Source: Candidatus Leptovillus gracilis (GTDB lineage: Bacteria > Chloroflexota > Anaerolineae > Promineifilales > Promineifilaceae). Taken from it: a DNA stretch of 64,000 nt. Position 1 is the first letter of the stretch. Each line of letters begins with the position of its first letter. Position numbers and translations under genes: made by a program. This document shows positions 6,966 to 16,202 of this stretch, piece after piece. The stretch is from assembly GCA_016716065.1 (NCBI GenBank), contig JADJXA010000002.1:248001-312000 (forward strand), written 5' to 3'. The notes beneath the pieces are model-generated. The model did not search any database, had not been told where the DNA came from, and worked only from the letters and a program-made list of their open reading frames with translations.

Positions 6966-8372
6966 ATGAAATCTATGTTGCCAGAATTAGAGCCACAAGA
7001 ACTAGAGTCGGAAAGTTCACCAGCCGCATCCTGGAAAGGGTGGGTGATCGCCAATCGTTGGTTGGCCCTGTTTATGGGCATTGTTGTGGTTGGGGTGATG
7101 GCCCTGTGCCTGATCGCCGTCTTGATGTTGTTGTCGTTCCGTCAGGGTGGTTTGTTTACCGGTGGTGGACAGCCGACGCCATTTCCCACGTCGCAAAGCT
7201 CGGTTATCTCCAGCCAGGACCCCCTGGTTGTTGGCGTCAGCCCGTCGGACACCATTTCTGTGACGCTGGATATGCCGGCCACGCTGTCGCTGCGTGGGCG
7301 GGAGTTTACGGTTCAGCCACAGTTGGTGGGGGCCGATGGCATCTGGTCGCCGGACCCGGATGCCAGTACCGCAGCCTGGGTATTTGGCACGATTGTGAAT
7401 TATGTGTTTGGCTTGCGCGACACAGCGGAAACGCGAACGCTGCTGGAGCAGATGACGGTTGGTGACGAAATTGTGATGGTGACGCAAAATGGGCAGCGGT
7501 TTGCCTTTTCGTTTAGCAGCCGCCAGGAAGTGCCGCCCAACAATCGGGACATTTTTAACCAGCAGACGCCAGGAACGACGATTATTTTGCTGGGGAATGG
7601 CAATGAGAACCGGCTGGTGGTAAACGGCCGTTACGTCGTTTCCGACGCGGCTGGTAATCTCCAGGCGAATACGGTGGAGTTGGGTGAACCGGTGCAGTTG
7701 GGCGACTTGCAAATTACGGTGACGGGCACGGCTTTCGACCCCAGCCGCGCCGAAGCGCCGACCGGGTTCGCCTTCTTCCGCGTGGATTATCAGGTGCAAA
7801 ATGTGGGGTTAACGGCCGTCAATACCAATCGCCTCCAGTTAATCCTCTCCGACGATTTGGGCAACCAATACGCCCTCAGCCCGCTCGCCAGTCAATCGGG
7901 CAATTTCCCGGTTCTCAGTGGCTTTCTAAACGCCGGGCAATCTATCCAGGCGACCGCCGGTTATCAGGTCCCTCTGGGCCTCAACAGCGAGACCGTCCAA
8001 TGGATTGTCACCGACAATGATACCGGCGCAAGAATTCAGGTGGTGCTGCCCTTTGCCGGCGGCAGCGGCGCATTGGCGCAAACCAGCATTTCGCTGATTG
8101 ACGCTGCCATCGCCGCCGATCAGATTTCCCTGCTGCTGCAAGGGCAAATTACCAATCTGGGCCAACAGCCGGTAGTGGTTACGGAATCGGACCTGTCTCT
8201 GCGCACGACCGAAGGCACACAGTTTTTGCTGTTGTCTACCAATCCCGCTTTTCCCTGGACCGTTCCCCCAGGGCAGACGCTGCAATTTTTTGTCACCTAC
8301 CAACGGCCGCCGGTTGATACCTTTGTATTTACGGTGCTCAACCAGCCGTTCCAACTCACCCTCGTCCGTTAA
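6966..8372 (+). CDS. Membrane-anchored protein with degenerate sortase-like and DUF4352-like domains
   Basis: A 468-residue protein. A cytoplasmic acidic N-terminus is followed by one transmembrane helix (about 33-58; LFMGIVVVGVMALCLIAVLMLL). The extracellular region around 80-230 recalls a sortase barrel: a GTIVNYVFGL segment, TVGDEIVMVTQNGQRFAFSF, VPPNNRDIF, then TIILLGN and RLVVNGRYV. Active sortases have a catalytic Cys at the position of LLG, so this copy would be inactive. The C-terminal 230 residues contain beta-sandwich repeats resembling DUF4352 (AFFRVDYQVQNVGLTAVN). The sortase reading is by eye. The gene follows the Calx-beta protein in the same direction. Confidence 0.6.
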   Translation: MKSMLPELEPQELESESSPAASWKGWVIANRWLALFMGIVVVGVMALCLIAVLMLLSFRQGGLFTGGGQPTPFPTSQSSVISSQDPLVVGVSPSDTISVTLDMPATLSLRGREFTVQPQLVGADGIWSPDPDASTAAWVFGTIVNYVFGLRDTAETRTLLEQMTVGDEIVMVTQNGQRFAFSFSSRQEVPPNNRDIFNQQTPGTTIILLGNGNENRLVVNGRYVVSDAAGNLQANTVELGEPVQLGDLQITVTGTAFDPSRAEAPTGFAFFRVDYQVQNVGLTAVNTNRLQLILSDDLGNQYALSPLASQSGNFPVLSGFLNAGQSIQATAGYQVPLGLNSETVQWIVTDNDTGARIQVVLPFAGGSGALAQTSISLIDAAIAADQISLLLQGQITNLGQQPVVVTESDLSLRTTEGTQFLLLSTNPAFPWTVPPGQTLQFFVTYQRPPVDTFVFTVLNQPFQLTLVR

Positions 8373-8402
8373 CCAGCTCAGGTCGGGATGGAACAGTCCC
8401 TT

Positions 8403-8918
8403 TTACAGGCCCTTGTCCGCCGACGAATCCTTTTTGTCCCCCTTGCCATTCATCAGAAACTCCAGCGACGACGTGTCGCGCAGGCGACGGCTGGTATGGT
8501 AAAACATCATCCCTACGACAATGGACACCGTGCCGAGAAAAATGCCGCCTAGCTGCAATGGGCCGACAAACGGCCGGGCAAATTCCGGGTCTACGTGCGT
8601 GCCAATGCCGATCAGGTCGGCAAACCCGGCCACGTAAATGAATACCAGCCCGGTGGCTGCCAACCGCACGCCAATGTCCGCCTGCAAAGAGCGGGGCGCG
8701 TCGGCGGCGTGCAGCGTGCGCAAATATAAAAAACCGGCGACAGTAAGGCAGGTAATGCCCAACAGTAGTTGGAACATCTGCACCATGCCGAAGCCCGGCG
8801 TAAATTCCAGGCCCAATAGTTCAGCCCCCAGCGCAATGGCGCTAAGCAAGACCCCCAGAAGAAAAAATACCAATGCGATTTTACGTTGTAGGGGAATTGT
8901 TTTATCGTTGTTGTTCAT
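8403..8918 (-). CDS. Small integral membrane protein of unknown function
   Basis: A 171-residue protein with four predicted transmembrane helices (about 13-33, 45-66, 84-104, 118-140), ending in a charged tail (NGKGDKKDSSADKG). I do not recognise a family. It is convergent with the sortase-like gene (31 bp apart) and lies downstream of tRNA-Pro on the same strand, separated by a strong hairpin. The even hydrophobic spacing and in-frame Lys/Arg tail support real coding. Confidence 0.65.
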   Translation of the reverse strand: MNNNDKTIPLQRKIALVFFLLGVLLSAIALGAELLGLEFTPGFGMVQMFQLLLGITCLTVAGFLYLRTLHAADAPRSLQADIGVRLAATGLVFIYVAGFADLIGIGTHVDPEFARPFVGPLQLGGIFLGTVSIVVGMMFYHTSRRLRDTSSLEFLMNGKGDKKDSSADKGL

Positions 8919-8995
8919 TGTTTGCCCCGTTTGTTCACCTATCTTGACGACTATGAAAATAAGAATTTCACTATCTTTCTATGCGGAAAATAGAA

Positions 8996-9021
8996 AACGC
9001 CGCGCTAACTAGCGCGGCGTT
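8996..9021. terminator. Strong bidirectional hairpin after tRNA-Pro
   Basis: AACGCCGCGCT (8996-9006) pairs with AGCGCGGCGTT (9011-9021) around AACT. In the tRNA-Pro direction (minus) it is followed by TTCTATTTT, a reasonable terminator tail. Confidence 0.8.
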
Positions 9022-9033
9022 TATCTTTTCTGG

Positions 9034-9107
9034 TCGGGGCAGCGGGATTCGAACCCACGACCTCTTCAACCCCATTGAAGCGCGCTACCAAGCTGCGCCA
9101 TGCCCCG
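9034..9107 (-). tRNA. tRNA-Pro (anticodon GGG)
   Basis: On the minus strand, acceptor CGGGGCA pairs with TGCCCCG and is followed by discriminator A. The anticodon stem CTTCA/TGAAG encloses ATGGGGT, anticodon GGG. The T-arm is GTGGG-TTCGAAT-CCCGC. CCA is not encoded. A -10 TATAAT lies 11 bp upstream (9119-9124, minus) with TTGGCG 18 bp before it. Confidence 0.97.
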
Positions 9108-9197
9108 AATGCGGCGGCATTATAACAAAAACAATGTCTGTGCGCCAATTTTGCCTGAAAGAGCCGGCGGGTCTCGGCGACCTGTCCGCTCGTGTTG

Positions 9198-10193
9198 TTA
9201 TTGCAGCGCGTCCCCATAGCGTAAAACCAACAGGCTGATCATGCCCAGAGTGAAGTTGTAGCCGGAATGAACGAAGATGGCAACGGCCGTTCCCTGCCGC
9301 CGACGAATTAATCCCAAAATGATGCCGATGATGAAGACTACCAGCGTCACCGGTGTAAACCCATACTGCACGTGGGCAAAAGCAAACAGCAGCGAAGTAA
9401 AACCCAACCCAAACACCGGCTGCAAAGCGCCGCGAAACAACAACTCTTCGCCAATGCCAGTGGCCGCCGCCAGCAGCAGCCATTCAGCAAAGGTATCCAT
9501 GTCGCCCAACAATTCGCTGCTGATGCCTTCCACCAATTCTGCCTGTGAACTGTCTATGAGCGACCAAACAGCGCCGCCAATTGCTTGCAGCATGACCAAA
9601 ACGAAAATCCAACCGACGCCGGTTATCAGCTGCTTCAGCGTAGGGCGGAACAGCCCCAGGCGTTGGCGTACATCCGGAGCGCTGCGGCGGGTATAAAGAC
9701 CTGTCCCTAGTACAGCCAGAATCATGAACAGACCTTGCACGAAGAGAATGTCTAAAATGGAAGCAGAAACGGCCGTTGCCGCCAACTCCTCCAACCCACC
9801 TTGGGTCAGCGAAAACACAGTGTTGCCTACCAGATAGCCACTAAAGACCAGCGCCACCGTATGAACCGGCGATAGGACGTCCACGGGCAGCAACCGGCCC
9901 AGGGCGCGCCGCACAGGCCGCAGGCTGACCAACAACCCCCACAACCCCATGCCCACCAATGACCATCCGGCCGCCGACCAATCCAGCGCCAACAGCGAGT
10001 TGTTGGCCGTCATCGAGGCCAGCCGGTCTGTCGGGACAACCAATAGCACAAGCCCCAGCAGCAATATCGGGACGTTGATGAGCGCCAGCAGCCCATCAAA
10101 TAACAACGCCAGGCGCGGCCGATTGCTCATAGCGATGAAGTTCGCCAGCATAACCAGGCCCAAAATGAAAAAGATTCCGATGATAATTGGCAT
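9198..10193 (-). CDS. CPBP family intramembrane metalloprotease
   Basis: A multi-helix membrane protein of about 331 residues with the CPBP/Abi glutamic-type protease motifs near the C-terminus: EELLFRGALQP (EExxxR), AFAHVQYGFTP (FxxxH) and HSGYNF (HxxxN). Such enzymes cleave CaaX-like or other membrane-embedded substrates, and some protect bacteriocin producers. I place the start at the ATG at 10193, with AGGA eight bases upstream, rather than the TTG at 10214. It diverges from the YprB-like gene. No bacteriocin genes are nearby, so the substrate is unknown. Confidence 0.88.
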   Translation of the reverse strand: MPIIIGIFFILGLVMLANFIAMSNRPRLALLFDGLLALINVPILLLGLVLLVVPTDRLASMTANNSLLALDWSAAGWSLVGMGLWGLLVSLRPVRRALGRLLPVDVLSPVHTVALVFSGYLVGNTVFSLTQGGLEELAATAVSASILDILFVQGLFMILAVLGTGLYTRRSAPDVRQRLGLFRPTLKQLITGVGWIFVLVMLQAIGGAVWSLIDSSQAELVEGISSELLGDMDTFAEWLLLAAATGIGEELLFRGALQPVFGLGFTSLLFAFAHVQYGFTPVTLVVFIIGIILGLIRRRQGTAVAIFVHSGYNFTLGMISLLVLRYGDALQ

Positions 10194-10353
10194 AAATTGA
10201 TTCCTGCATAGCAATCATTTACAGCGAGCAACGGCCGTTTGCTGCTTGTCGCTATTTTGCTGCGCAAGTATAGCTGAATTGGCGAGAAACCGAGGGTTAT
10301 TCTCTTCGGCTTTTAGTTGCCATTCACCTGAGACACACATACAATCAGAACAT

Positions 10354-11658
10354 ATGGACGAGAATTTTCAGGCGAAACTGCGCCGCCTGGGTGTGGTGAA
10401 GGGGGCGCGCAATATCAAACCTGCGCCGCTTAAACCGCCAACGGAACGGCCGTCGCCCCCTCCCGCGCCGGACCCGTTTGTCGAAGGCTGCGATGCGCCG
10501 CAGCCGGTGGATGCCCTGCTGCCCGGTATTCGCCGCCAGGAGACGGCCGAAGGCGGCTGCTACATTCTGGATAAAGTATACCCGCTCAGCTACCGGCACG
10601 GGCAGGATACTTTGCGTGGTTTGCTCGATTTATCGCCCGCGCCGACGGCCGTTTTCACCCGCGACCCACGCCTGCAAGAGCTGAACTTCCGTGATTTTCT
10701 CTTTTTGGATACGGAGACCACCGGGTTGGCCGGGGCGGGTACGCTGGCTTTTATGGTGGGGGTCGCCTTTTTTGAATCGGGCGCGGCCGACGATGTGTTT
10801 GTGGTGCGCCAATACTTTTTGCGCGACCACGGCGACGAGGCGGCGATGCTGCTGCTGCTGGAAGATCTGCTGGCGGGCAAAGCGGGGCTGATTACGTTTA
10901 ACGGCCGTTCCTTCGACATCCCCCTGCTGGACAACCGCTTCCTCATGAACCGCATGGTCAGCGATTTGCGCCACAAGCCGCATATTGACCTGCTGCCGCC
11001 GTCGCGCCGCTTGTGGCGACAGCGGCTCGAATCGTGCGCTCTGGGCAGCCTGGAGCAAAGCCTGTTGGGCTTACAGCGCACGCAGGAAGACGTGCCCGGC
11101 TGGTTGATTCCCAGCCTGTACAACAACTATCTGCGCAGCGGCGATGCCCGCGAACTGCGCCGCGTTTTTTACCACAATCAACTGGACATGGTCTCGATGG
11201 TGACGTTGGCGCAGCGCGTGGTGCGCCAGTTTGCCCAGGCGCAGCCCGCCGACCATCCCATTGACCTGTACAGCCTGGGCAAATGGCAGGCGGCGTTGGG
11301 CCAGACGGCCGCTGCCGAGCAAACCTTGCGCTGGGCCATCGGTGGCGATTTGTCGTTGGAAGTGTACCATCGCGCCTTGTATGAATTGGCCGGGCTGCTC
11401 AAGCGAGACGGCCGTCGCGCCGAGGCGGTGACGTGCTGGCAGCAAATCGCCGCCACCAGCTTCGACGACATCAACGCCCACGTGGAACTGGCGATGCACT
11501 ATGAATGGCACGAGGTGAATCTGGCGACGGCCGTGCGCTGGACCGAACAAGCGCTTGTCCTCTGCCAGACCTGGCCCTCCAGCCGCGCCCACCTGGCGCA
11601 AGAAGAATTGACCCACCGCCTGACTCGCCTGCAAGCCAAACGAGCATTGGCTGATTGA
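10354..11658 (+). CDS. YprB-like RNase H-fold nuclease with C-terminal TPRs
   Basis: A 434-residue protein. The central DnaQ/DEDD-type exonuclease-like domain (about 110-300) has FLDTETTGLAG (Asp119, Glu121), ITFNGRSFDIPLLDNRF and HNQLDMVSM, the pattern of the YprB ribonuclease H-like family. A TPR-like helical region follows (about 300-430; IDLYSLGKWQAALGQTAAAEQTLRWA). The N-terminus is proline-rich. I chose ATG 10354 because the upstream in-frame extension looks unlike protein. No clear Shine-Dalgarno is visible. Exact substrate is unknown; processing of structured nucleic acid is plausible from the fold. Confidence 0.83.
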   Translation: MDENFQAKLRRLGVVKGARNIKPAPLKPPTERPSPPPAPDPFVEGCDAPQPVDALLPGIRRQETAEGGCYILDKVYPLSYRHGQDTLRGLLDLSPAPTAVFTRDPRLQELNFRDFLFLDTETTGLAGAGTLAFMVGVAFFESGAADDVFVVRQYFLRDHGDEAAMLLLLEDLLAGKAGLITFNGRSFDIPLLDNRFLMNRMVSDLRHKPHIDLLPPSRRLWRQRLESCALGSLEQSLLGLQRTQEDVPGWLIPSLYNNYLRSGDARELRRVFYHNQLDMVSMVTLAQRVVRQFAQAQPADHPIDLYSLGKWQAALGQTAAAEQTLRWAIGGDLSLEVYHRALYELAGLLKRDGRRAEAVTCWQQIAATSFDDINAHVELAMHYEWHEVNLATAVRWTEQALVLCQTWPSSRAHLAQEELTHRLTRLQAKRALAD

Positions 11659-11765
11659 CCAAAAATCTGGCATCGTGACGGTTTCAGGCAATTCAAACAA
11701 AGAAATGCCACCGGGAACATTTAATAGTGTCTTGAAACAGGCGCAATTAAAGGAGTAGCTGGTTT

Positions 11766-11978
11766 ATGCGATATATGGTTGTTATGGAAAAAAGCGAAGA
11801 TGGTTATGGAGCTTATGTGCCAGACTTACCCGGATGCGTGGCTGTTGCCGACACACGTGACGACGTTTTGTTGTTAATTCAGGAAGCCATCACCCTGCAT
11901 TTGGAGATGTTGCAAGAGGATGGTCTGCCAATTCCCCAGCCTCACTCCATAAGCGAATATGTCGCTGTACCGGTCTAA
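11766..11978 (+). CDS. HicB-like antitoxin fold protein, orphan
   Basis: A 70-residue HicB-type protein: MRYMVVMEKSEDGYGAYVPDLPGCVAVADTRDD, then the helix LLLIQEAITLHLEMLQEDG, and the strand SEYVAVPV. AAAGGAG precedes the ATG. HicB normally pairs with a small HicA dsRNA-binding toxin, but none is visible on either side, so this is either an orphan or one of the stand-alone HicB-like proteins. It lacks the C-terminal DNA-binding extension of longer HicBs. Confidence 0.85.
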   Translation: MRYMVVMEKSEDGYGAYVPDLPGCVAVADTRDDVLLLIQEAITLHLEMLQEDGLPIPQPHSISEYVAVPV

Positions 11979-12016
11979 ACACTCGTTCGTTAAGAACCGT
12001 TTTCTCCCCTACACAA

Positions 12017-12044
12017 AAATGCCACCGGCAAAGCGGTGGCATTT
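12017..12044. terminator. Bidirectional terminator between hicB-like gene and metG
   Basis: AAATGCCACCG and CGGTGGCATTT form an 11-bp stem around GCAAAG. On the minus strand it is followed by a T run, suiting metG. The word repeats at 12046-12081 follow immediately. Confidence 0.8.
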
Positions 12045-12045
12045 C

Positions 12046-12081
12046 AAATTCCCAACTATCAACTATCAACTCCCAACTAAC
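12046..12081. repeat. Word-repeat element (AACTATC type)
   Basis: CCCAACTATCAACTATCAACTCCCAACTAACTC sits between the terminator and the 3' end of metG and touches its stop codon region. Confidence 0.5.
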
Positions 12082-13864
12082 TCGGCGTTCCCAACCGTCC
12101 TAACTCATCGGCGACAACGCTGTCGTCGAGGCGTTTGAAGAGGGGGTGGGGGGCGGGAAGCTGCCGGCCGACAGGAATTTCGCGGCGGGTCCAATCGCCT
12201 ACGGCCGTTGTCCCGTCATATGTCAACCCCACATGGCTTTTGCTGCTTTCCTGGTAGGTTTCCACCTTTTGCACGCCAAACAGTTGGCCTGCCTCGCCCA
12301 GCATCTCGTGGACCTGCTGGCTGGTGAAGGGCAGAATGGGCGACCACAAGATTTTCAGGCCGCTAATGGCTTGCACGGCCGTATAGAGCGAACGGGCCGT
12401 CGCTTGCATGTCGGTTTTGGCGCTGGTCCAGGGGCTGGTCTCTTCCAGATATTGGTTGACCAGGGTGGAGAGGCGCAGGTTTTCTTGGGCGACGGCGCGG
12501 AATTTGCAGGCGTCGTACAACTGGCGCACCGTCTCGAACCCTTCGTCAACGGCCGTCAGCAGGTCGCGGTCCTTGTCGGTTAATTCGCCAGGGTCGGGCA
12601 CGATGCCCTGGAAGTACCGTTTGGTCATGTTCAGCACCCGGTTGACCAGGTTGCCCCAGTTGTTGACCAGTTCGTTGTTGTTGCGTTCGACGTAACCCTG
12701 CCAGGTGAAATCACTGTCGCGGCTTTCGGGCATTACGGCCGTCAGATAATAACGCAGCGGGTCTGGATCGTGGCGCTCCAGCGCGTCCAACATCCACACG
12801 CCCCAATTCATGCTGCCGCTGATTTTACGCCCTTCCATGTTCATAAACTCGTTGGCGGGCACATCGTAGGGCAGGTTTAGGCTGGCCGTTCTGTCGTCAG
12901 AATACAGCCCTTTGGCCCCCATCAACTGCGCCGGCCACATGACCGTGTGGAACGGAATGTTGTCCTTGCCGATGAAATAGACGGTGCGAGCGGCCGGGTT
13001 TTGCCACCAGTTGCGCCAGACGTCTGGCGCGCCGTTGTTTTTGGCCCATTCGATGGTCGCCGACAGGTAGCCAATCACTGCCTCGAACCAGACGTACAGC
13101 ACCTTGCCCTCCGTGCCTTCCACCGGCACCGGGATGCCCCAATCCATGTCGCGGGTCACAGCGCGGCCGATGAGTCCCTGGTCCACAAAGTTACGGGCAA
13201 AATTGATCACCTGCGGCCGCCAGTGGCTCTTGTCTTGGTCGTGGAGCCAGGCTTGCAGGCCGTCTTCGGCGACAGCCGGTAAGTCCAGGAAAAAATGCTC
13301 GGTGTCACGCAGTTCCAACACGCTGTCATCTATCTTACTGCGCGGGTTGACGAGTTCGGCGGCGCTTTCAAACAGGGTGTTGCAGTTGTCGCACTGGTCG
13401 CCGCGGGCGCGGCTGTAACCGCACTTGGGGCAGGTCCCTTCCACGTACCGGTCGGGCAGGAATTTTTGCGTCTTGGGCGAGTACATTTGCCGGGTGACTT
13501 TGCGGTAGAGATACTTGTTTTCCAGCAGGGAAAGGAAGATGTCTTGCGAAACCTGAAAGTGGTTTTCGGTATCGGTGTGGGTGAACAGGTCGTAGCACAG
13601 CCCCATTTTTTGGAAAAGCTGCAAGAAGCGGTCGTGGTAGTAGCCGAACACTTCTTCGACCGATTTGCCCATTTCCTCGGCTTTGACGGTGACGGGTGTG
13701 CCGTGGCTGTCTGAGCCGGAGACCATGAGGACGTGGTTGCCTTGCAGGCGGTGGAAACGGCCGTATATATCCGCCGGTAAATAAGAACCGGTGACGTTGC
13801 CCTGATGAATGTCTGCGTTGGCATAGGGCCAGGCCACACAAACCAAAATATATTCGTTACTCAT
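12077..13864 (-). CDS. metG: Methionine--tRNA ligase
   Basis: A 595-residue class I aminoacyl-tRNA synthetase that charges tRNA-Met. The HIGH motif is present as HQGN (residues 20-23 in ANADIHQGN) and the KMSKS loop as KISGS in MEGRKISGSMNWG. A zinc knuckle has CPKCGYSRARGDQCDNC. The anticodon-binding helical domain follows. The C-terminal tRNA-binding (EMAP-like) domain found in some MetG proteins is absent. The start codon is contiguous with the stop of the upstream acidic protein gene, so the two are co-transcribed. Confidence 0.95.
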   Translation of the reverse strand: MSNEYILVCVAWPYANADIHQGNVTGSYLPADIYGRFHRLQGNHVLMVSGSDSHGTPVTVKAEEMGKSVEEVFGYYHDRFLQLFQKMGLCYDLFTHTDTENHFQVSQDIFLSLLENKYLYRKVTRQMYSPKTQKFLPDRYVEGTCPKCGYSRARGDQCDNCNTLFESAAELVNPRSKIDDSVLELRDTEHFFLDLPAVAEDGLQAWLHDQDKSHWRPQVINFARNFVDQGLIGRAVTRDMDWGIPVPVEGTEGKVLYVWFEAVIGYLSATIEWAKNNGAPDVWRNWWQNPAARTVYFIGKDNIPFHTVMWPAQLMGAKGLYSDDRTASLNLPYDVPANEFMNMEGRKISGSMNWGVWMLDALERHDPDPLRYYLTAVMPESRDSDFTWQGYVERNNNELVNNWGNLVNRVLNMTKRYFQGIVPDPGELTDKDRDLLTAVDEGFETVRQLYDACKFRAVAQENLRLSTLVNQYLEETSPWTSAKTDMQATARSLYTAVQAISGLKILWSPILPFTSQQVHEMLGEAGQLFGVQKVETYQESSKSHVGLTYDGTTAVGDWTRREIPVGRQLPAPHPLFKRLDDSVVADELGRLGTPS

Positions 13865-14557
13865 CTATTCGATATCGTCCTCTTCGAATTCTTCCTCATC
13901 TTCTAGTTCTTCTTCTTCATCTTCGCTCACTTCTGTCAGCAGTTCGGCCAGCAGTTCAAAGTCATCTTCGCTCATTTTAAGGAACGCTTCTGGCTGGAGC
14001 CGCATTTTCATCAGGTTAGGGTAGCTCTCTAACTCGACGCTGTCAATTGAGACCGCCTGTTTGATGTTGTGGGCCTCGGCGTCAATGTCAATCGAAAAGA
14101 AGTGGGCGGGATGCGCGTCTACATTAAAGAAATAATCTTTGGGATTGTTGGGAAAGGGATCACTGGTGATGGTGGCGACGGCAAAAAAGATTTGCGGCTC
14201 GATGAGGTACACAATAATGCGATCCCCTTTTTTGACGGTTTCTACATCTTCGGCCGTCAGCGCCATGATCACCCGTTCCGGCCAACCGGGGAAAGTCAGG
14301 TCATCTGTGTCTGGCAGGCTGATCAGCTTCAGGAAATGCTGGTTGATGGATCCGCCTTGCCGGGCCGCGCGAGCGCTACGTTTGGCTTCTTGCGCTTCCA
14401 TTTCGGCAGCGATATTTTCCCAAATCCGCGCCTGAACGTTTATGTTTAATTCGGCCTCGCTGCCGTCTTCGTAACGCACAAACATTTTTGGTGGATTTAT
14501 ATCCAACACCGTGTATTTGCTTTTGCGATTGGCGTAAACGCCGTTAACTTCAAACAT
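13865..14557 (-). CDS. Conserved-looking acidic protein of unknown function upstream of metG
   Basis: A 230-residue soluble protein. The N-terminal part (MFEVNGVYANRKSKYTVLDI) looks like a small beta-barrel. The middle contains FPGWPERVIMALTAEDVETVKKGDRIIVYLIEP, which recalls PUA/EVE-like domains that recognise modified bases, but I cannot confirm this. The last 30 residues are almost all Glu and Asp (SEDEEEELEDEEEFEEDD). Its stop is immediately followed by the metG ATG. No enzymatic motif is seen. Confidence 0.7.
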   Translation of the reverse strand: MFEVNGVYANRKSKYTVLDINPPKMFVRYEDGSEAELNINVQARIWENIAAEMEAQEAKRSARAARQGGSINQHFLKLISLPDTDDLTFPGWPERVIMALTAEDVETVKKGDRIIVYLIEPQIFFAVATITSDPFPNNPKDYFFNVDAHPAHFFSIDIDAEAHNIKQAVSIDSVELESYPNLMKMRLQPEAFLKMSEDDFELLAELLTEVSEDEEEELEDEEEFEEDDIE

Positions 14558-14732
14558 CTATCTCTCCAATTTTCCGAATTCTGGTAACGACTGCCACCAC
14601 ACCGAATCCCGATGCACATGGTCCGGTTTCGTTTGGGCGTGCATAGTATCGTTTTCGTCTCCAGATTGCAAGTCGAAACTTACAGGAGACTTCATGAGTG
14701 GGTTACCCACCACCACGAATGAAAACCTTGGG

Positions 14733-14775
14733 AGCGCAGGCGTCTCGCCTGCCGGGGCGGACGGGACGTCCGCGC
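14733..14775. repeat. Paired hairpin repeat (GCAGGCG-TCT-CGCCTGC and GCGGACG-CGTCCGC)
   Basis: Two short perfect palindromes follow each other: GCAGGCG/CGCCTGC at 14736-14752 and GCGGACG/CGTCCGC just after. The surrounding 14558-14793 region holds no gene that I can support. Confidence 0.6.
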
Positions 14776-14793
14776 TTCTATTTTCAGAGGAGT

Positions 14794-16128
14794 TTAGGGA
14801 GTGGTTGTTGGCGCGGTGGTAAATGCCTGGCCGTTCCAGGCAACGGCCGTGCGCCCCGGCGCAGCGCAGCCATCGCGGATGATCTGGGGGACAGGGCTGC
14901 CCGCAGGCGTTAGCAAGCGCAGCCCACCCTGGCAGCGGTCTGGCAGCGGCAGCAAGTTGAGACTACCATCCGCAGTTGTCAGGGCGAACTGATAGCCATT
15001 TTGTTTGTCCGTCAGCAGTAGATCGGGACGGCCGTCGCCGGTCAGGTCGGCCGTTTCCGCCAGGGTCAACTGCGGCGTAGGGTCGCTGCGGCGGCTGAAG
15101 CGGTGGTCCAACATGAGGTCCATCTGCCCGTCGTCGTCCGGTGTGAGAACGACAAGCTGGCTTAGCTGCGGCTGCCTTGCCGGGCCGCGCCAGAGGAGGA
15201 TAAGTTCGTCACGGCCGTTACCGTCCAGATCCGCCCAGGTCCATTCGCTGAGGCGCTGCGGCGTCTGGCTGAGCCAGTGGCGCTGCAATTGGGGCAGGGC
15301 CGCCGCGCCGCGCTGGTTCACAGCCGTCAGCAGTGTCAGGACTTCCCCTTTGGCGTTGGGACCGACTGTAGGCGGCAGGTAGACGGCCGTTTCGCGGCCT
15401 ATATCTGGGTTTGGCTGCTCGGGGAATGGGAACAGCAGGCCGCTGTTGTTATTAACGGCCGGTTGGTTGCAGCCAAATTGCAGGCTGATGCCGGCGGCTT
15501 CACTTTGCAGGCCGATGGTGGCCGAACGGCCGTTGCTGTCGGCCACCGTGGTCACATCTTCATACAAAAAGGCAATGCTCTGCGTCGCTTCCAGCAGATG
15601 CACGGCAAACGTCACCAGATTGTCGCCGCCTTCGCCGAAGCGCGGCACATCGTCCCATTCCACCACAAACACCCGGTTGGGGGCGCTGCCGACGACTTCG
15701 GTTTCCAAAAAGCCGACGGCCGTCAGGTCCAAATCGTCCCAAAACGGGGCGATCATGTCGCCCATGCCGGGCTGTGGGCCGTTGAGCAGGCACTCATTAA
15801 AATAATGGGGATTGCCGTTGGCGAATTGCAAGTTGCCGTTGCTGCTGGCCTGTACACTGGTATAGGTCGTGCCGTAAAAGGTGAACGGGAACGGGAGTTG
15901 CAGGGTGACGATGCCGTCATCGTCGTAGAGGCCGGTGTCTTGGGTGGCGTCAATGTAGGCGTAGCCATCGGCGCTGGTGCAGGTGTAGCCAAATTGGTCC
16001 GGGCCGGGGCAAACGGCCGTCGCCGGGCCAAAATCCGCCCGACCTCGCGGCCGGAAGGCGAAGAACAAGATGATGATCAGACTGACCGCGAGTAAGGAAC
16101 CGAGCAGAAAACGAAAACGAGTACCCAT
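14794..16128 (-). CDS. Secreted FG-GAP/VCBS-type repeat protein
   Basis: A protein of about 444 residues with an N-terminal signal or anchor segment (FRFLLGSLLAVSLIIILFFAF). A nidogen-like beta-sandwich region follows (about 45-235: LPFPFTFYGTTYTSVQASSNGNLQF, MIAPFWDDLDL). After it come FG-GAP-like calcium-binding units with DLDGNGRDEL and DLTGDGRPDLLL. No catalytic residues are visible; surface binding or structural roles are likely. I use ATG 16128, which gives a normal signal peptide; ATG 16164 would add 12 residues. It is last in the minus-strand run from rplI. Confidence 0.78.
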   Translation of the reverse strand: MGTRFRFLLGSLLAVSLIIILFFAFRPRGRADFGPATAVCPGPDQFGYTCTSADGYAYIDATQDTGLYDDDGIVTLQLPFPFTFYGTTYTSVQASSNGNLQFANGNPHYFNECLLNGPQPGMGDMIAPFWDDLDLTAVGFLETEVVGSAPNRVFVVEWDDVPRFGEGGDNLVTFAVHLLEATQSIAFLYEDVTTVADSNGRSATIGLQSEAAGISLQFGCNQPAVNNNSGLLFPFPEQPNPDIGRETAVYLPPTVGPNAKGEVLTLLTAVNQRGAAALPQLQRHWLSQTPQRLSEWTWADLDGNGRDELILLWRGPARQPQLSQLVVLTPDDDGQMDLMLDHRFSRRSDPTPQLTLAETADLTGDGRPDLLLTDKQNGYQFALTTADGSLNLLPLPDRCQGGLRLLTPAGSPVPQIIRDGCAAPGRTAVAWNGQAFTTAPTTTP

Positions 16129-16173
16129 GGGCAAAAGTGTAACGCAACGCCAGAGGTGGGGCAAGGAGGGGGC

Positions 16174-16202
16174 GAGAATTGTGAATTATGAATTATGAAG
16201 TG
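16174..16202. repeat. Word-repeat element (AATTATG type) supplying the lgt stop codon
   Basis: GAATTGTGAATTATGAATTATGAAG. Read on the minus strand it encodes the last residues of Lgt (LHNS) and its TAA. Confidence 0.6.
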
